A DNA stretch of 64,000 nt, from the NCBI GenBank assembly GCA_024701455.1, contig JABXYP010000001.1:996001-1060000 (forward strand), given 5' to 3'. The DNA is from Bacillus sp. A301a_S52 (lineage in GTDB: Bacteria > Bacillota > Bacilli > Bacillales > Salisediminibacteriaceae). Positions 61,637-64,000 of this stretch are shown here, piece after piece (position 1 is the first letter of the stretch; each line of letters begins with the position of its first letter). The notes under the pieces are model-generated. The model was given only the letters and a program-made list of their open reading frames with translations. It was not told the DNA's origin and did no database searches. Position numbers and translations under genes: made by a program.

Positions 61637-61836
61637 TGCTGAGAATAAAGCCAACGTTGCGTTAAAAAGTAGAGTTAGTGCTGAAAAATTAGGGGTGATT
61701 GCTGAAAATCCGGATAGTGTTGCGTGAAAACGAGAGGTTAGTGCTGAAATAAGGCGGAGTTGCTGAAAATAAGAGTGGCGCTGCGTCAAAAAGCAGAGTT
61801 AATGCTGAAAAACTAGGGATGATTGCTGTAAATTAG
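61637..61836 (+). repeat. 21-bp-period repeat array 3 (5' side of the NERD gene)
   Basis: Unit starts at 61637, 61658, 61679, 61700, 61721, 61742, 61761, 61782, 61803 and 61824: ten units, all steps 21 bases except one of 19. Same orientation and unit types as arrays 1 and 2. It begins 90 bases upstream of the NERD start codon. Confidence 0.85.
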
Positions 61837-62022
61837 ATAAGCCCCTAAAACTTAAATGAGAATCGAAAAACAAAGTTGGTCCTTGACCTGCGGTAAGAAG
61901 CTAACCCAAAAATGATCCTTGAGCCTGAGAAGAGCAGCCAGTCTCAAAGTGGACTCCAATCCCAAGGTGAGAAAGCCGACCTAAAGTGGACCAACAGAAG
62001 AATTGCTGATAAAACGATAATG

Positions 62023-62042
62023 AGGCGGGAACTCATTCCCGC
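62023..62042 (-). terminator. Terminator of purU
   Basis: GGCGGGAA and TTCCCGCC form an 8-bp stem with loop CTCA, 11 bases after the purU stop; the T-run on the minus strand is weak (TCATTAT). Confidence 0.65.
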
Positions 62043-62052
62043 CCTAGTTTCA

Positions 62053-62949
62053 TTAAAAAACAACAGTTTTATTGTTATGAGCGATAATTCGATCTTCTAG
62101 ATGCCACCCTACAGCTCGGGCTAAGACTGACCGTTCAATATGACCACCGATACGTTTTAAGTCATCAACGTGGTAGCGATGATTAACGCGATGTACATCT
62201 TGTTCAATAATTGGGCCTTCGTCTAGATCATTCGTAACGTAATGGGATGTGGCACCAATCAATTTAACGCCTCGCTCGTATGCTCGTTCATAAGGCTTCG
62301 CCCCAACAAAAGCAGGGAGAAATGAGTGGTGAATGTTTATAATTTTACCAGGATAATGAGCGACAAACTCTGGTGAAAGGATTTGCATATAACGCGCTAA
62401 CACAATAACATCTACTTTATCCTTCAATAGTGCAAGCTGCTCTTGCTCTGCTTCTTTTTTTGTCTCCTTTGTCACTGGGATGTGATAAAAAGGAATATTA
62501 AATGACTCTACTAGCTCTCTATGGTCAGGGTGATTACTAATGACCATTGGAACTTCGGCAGTGAGGTCTCCGGATTGTAATTGCCATAATAATTCAAGGA
62601 GACAATGTTCCTGTTTGGAAACAAAGATGGCCATTCTCTTTAATTGTTCGGCAAACGAAAGCCGCCATTCCATTTTAAACGTGTTAGCTACTTCTTCGAA
62701 TTCTTTCAATAATGTGTCTTCATAATTCTTCATATCAGGCATGTCGAATGCGACACGCATAAAAAATTGGCCCCCTTCAGGGTCAGTTGTATACTGGTCA
62801 GACTGCACAATATTGGCTTTTCTGTCGTATAAAAATTTTGATACAGCAGCCACGATACCTGGTTGGTCTAAGCAGGTGATCAATAATCGTGCATGGTTTT
62901 GGTGGCGGTCAAAATAAGCTTGTAAACGGTGATTCATTTTTATATTCAT
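62053..62949 (-). CDS. purU: Formyltetrahydrofolate deformylase
   Basis: 298 aa with GGAGG 5-6 bases before the ATG. An N-terminal ACT domain (ARLLITCLDQPGIVAAVSKF) precedes a PurN-like formyltransferase fold: INIHHSFLPAFVGAKPY with catalytic N-x-H, and the conserved Asp in TNDLDEGPIIEQD. It hydrolyses 10-formyl-THF to THF and formate, balancing one-carbon pools used by PurN and PurH. It is placed between yerC and pcrB, away from the pur operon. Confidence 0.95.
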   Translation of the reverse strand: MNIKMNHRLQAYFDRHQNHARLLITCLDQPGIVAAVSKFLYDRKANIVQSDQYTTDPEGGQFFMRVAFDMPDMKNYEDTLLKEFEEVANTFKMEWRLSFAEQLKRMAIFVSKQEHCLLELLWQLQSGDLTAEVPMVISNHPDHRELVESFNIPFYHIPVTKETKKEAEQEQLALLKDKVDVIVLARYMQILSPEFVAHYPGKIINIHHSFLPAFVGAKPYERAYERGVKLIGATSHYVTNDLDEGPIIEQDVHRVNHRYHVDDLKRIGGHIERSVLARAVGWHLEDRIIAHNNKTVVF

Positions 62950-63374
62950 AATTTTCCTCCAATTATCTATTAAAATAAAATTGACTAAAAAGGGTTTGCT
63001 AACTAATTACGGTACTTTCGTAACTAGAGATATCGCTGCTTTTCATGGCGAAGCTGCTGCAGGATTGACCATTCTCCTTTTTCTAAGCGTCTCCACTATC
63101 CCTCTTTAACCCTTTAAACGTTTTTTTGACGACAGAGCAGGACTTCTAGGCACGGATGTTGAAAAAATCAACTCTCATAAGGTCAGTAGTAAGCTCAAGA
63201 TAAGTTAGTCATAACCACACTAAAGGGATAAAGTGTTAAAATGCATAAACATTATTATACCATGCCCCACAACCCTTTAGCATATAAAATTGATCATACT
63301 AAAAGGATTACTGTCGAGACTCCTTACGTTTTTTGATATACTATGTCACAGACAAATATAGATTGGAGATATAG
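62950..63374. other. Divergent upstream region of purU and pcrB
   Basis: No gene, riboswitch or PurBox is visible. TATACT at 63337-63342 may be the pcrB -10, without a good -35. Confidence 0.35.
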
Positions 63375-64000
63375 ATGATTATGAAAGCGTACTACGAATG
63401 GCGCCATGTTTTTAAATTAGATCCTGCAAAACCAATCGATGAGACAGCGCTTGAACAGCTGTGTGAATCAGGAACAGATGCGCTCATCATTGGTGGAAGT
63501 GATAATATAACAGAAGAGAATACATTAGACTTACTTATGCGTATACGTCGTTATAGTGTAGCCTGTGCCCTTGAAGTAAGTACATTAAATGCTGTTGTCC
63601 CAGGATTTGATTACTTTTTAATTCCGTCAGTCTTAAATACGCACAACTCCATGTGGCTCAATGGCTTACATCACCGTGCTTTAAAGGAGTATGGGCATAT
63701 GATGAATTTTGAAGAAGTTTTATCAGAAGGGTATTGTGTCTTGAACAAAAACTCGAAAGTGGCTCAAGTGACAGAAGCTGAGACAGATTTAGGGAAAGAT
63801 GACGTTGTGGCTTATGCGAGGATGACTGATCAGCTGTTTCATATGCCGATTTTTTACCTAGAGTACAGCGGGAATTATGGCGACCCTGATACGGTGCAAG
63901 AAGTGAATCACATTCTTGAAAAATCACAATTGTTTTATGGTGGAGGTATCACATCTGTGGAGCAAGCGGAAGAAATGGCGGAGCGAGCGGATACCATTGT
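63375..64000 (+). CDS. pcrB: Heptaprenylglyceryl phosphate synthase, N-terminal part
   Basis: The frame is open from ATG 63375 (GGAG 6 bases upstream; a second ATG at 63381) to the window end, 208 codons. EWRHVFKLDP, LCESGTDALIIGGSDNITE, VVPGFDYFLIPSVLN and IFYLEYSGNYGDP are PcrB motifs; the phosphate-binding YGGGITS is also present. It joins heptaprenyl diphosphate to glycerol-1-phosphate, an archaeal-type ether lipid step kept in Bacillus. In B. subtilis it directly follows yerC and precedes pcrA-ligA. The C-terminus lies outside the window. Confidence 0.95.
   Translation, partial: MIMKAYYEWRHVFKLDPAKPIDETALEQLCESGTDALIIGGSDNITEENTLDLLMRIRRYSVACALEVSTLNAVVPGFDYFLIPSVLNTHNSMWLNGLHHRALKEYGHMMNFEEVLSEGYCVLNKNSKVAQVTEAETDLGKDDVVAYARMTDQLFHMPIFYLEYSGNYGDPDTVQEVNHILEKSQLFYGGGITSVEQAEEMAERADTI

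Noticed and set aside
50585..61836. CRISPR array at the 21-bp repeats
   Set aside because: Repeats and spacers are not distinguishable; unit length is only 21 bases, the constant part is ~9 bases, and there are no cas genes.
61912..62100. 62-codon frame opposite the end of purU
   Set aside because: It overlaps the purU 3' end and its terminator, and has no ribosome site.

Overview
The window is chromosomal DNA of a low-to-mid GC Firmicute, most likely an alkaliphilic or halophilic Bacillaceae (Alkalihalobacillus/Salipaludibacillus-like). The evidence is AGGAGG-type ribosome binding sites with TTG and GTG starts, sigma-A promoters with 17-base spacers, PurR, CtsR and CcpA sites, guanine and TPP riboswitches, a complete purEKBCSQLFMNHD operon in B. 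subtilis order, an ectoine hydroxylase and a secreted GH5 glycosidase. The genus is inferred, not proven.

Layout. 1-4.1 kb: tail of an ABC ATPase, a lone and degenerate CpaF/GspE-like ATPase behind an unusual triple operator, a DUF4003-like gene and a nitroreductase. 4.6-16.4 kb: the conserved block yeaC-yeaD-yebA, guaA and pbuG, the last two each with a guanine riboswitch. Inside this block sits an accessory patch of a GNAT acetyltransferase and a divergent MFS/LysR pair. 17-22 kb: secreted GH5-ricin glycosidase with a perfect cre site, yebG (NETI protein) and an EcsAB-like ABC transporter. 22-35 kb: the PurR- and riboswitch-controlled purine operon, making IMP from PRPP.

35-57 kb: an accessory block between purD and yerA, which lie close together in B. 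subtilis. It holds small orphan genes among dispersed ~150-bp structured repeats, a complete IS3/IS150-type element, an ArsR-DUF2087 regulator with a membrane serine hydrolase, clpE, an orphan ectD, the TPP-controlled ykoFEDC thiamine-precursor transporter, an AbgT-family carrier and a 1205-aa protein with 16 LysM motifs. 57-64 kb: yerA, yerB and yerC, then a NERD-domain gene and purU inserted before pcrB, which runs off the end.

Two repeat systems are the most unusual content. The first is a ~150-bp intergenic element (eight full or partial copies) that folds into two helices, one supported by a compensatory base change. The second is a set of arrays with a strict 21-bp period built on TGCGTAAAA/TGCTGAAAA units; two arrays bracket the NERD-domain gene and a third follows ykoC. 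Either could be an undescribed RNA, mobile or protein-binding element; the function is not known from sequence alone.
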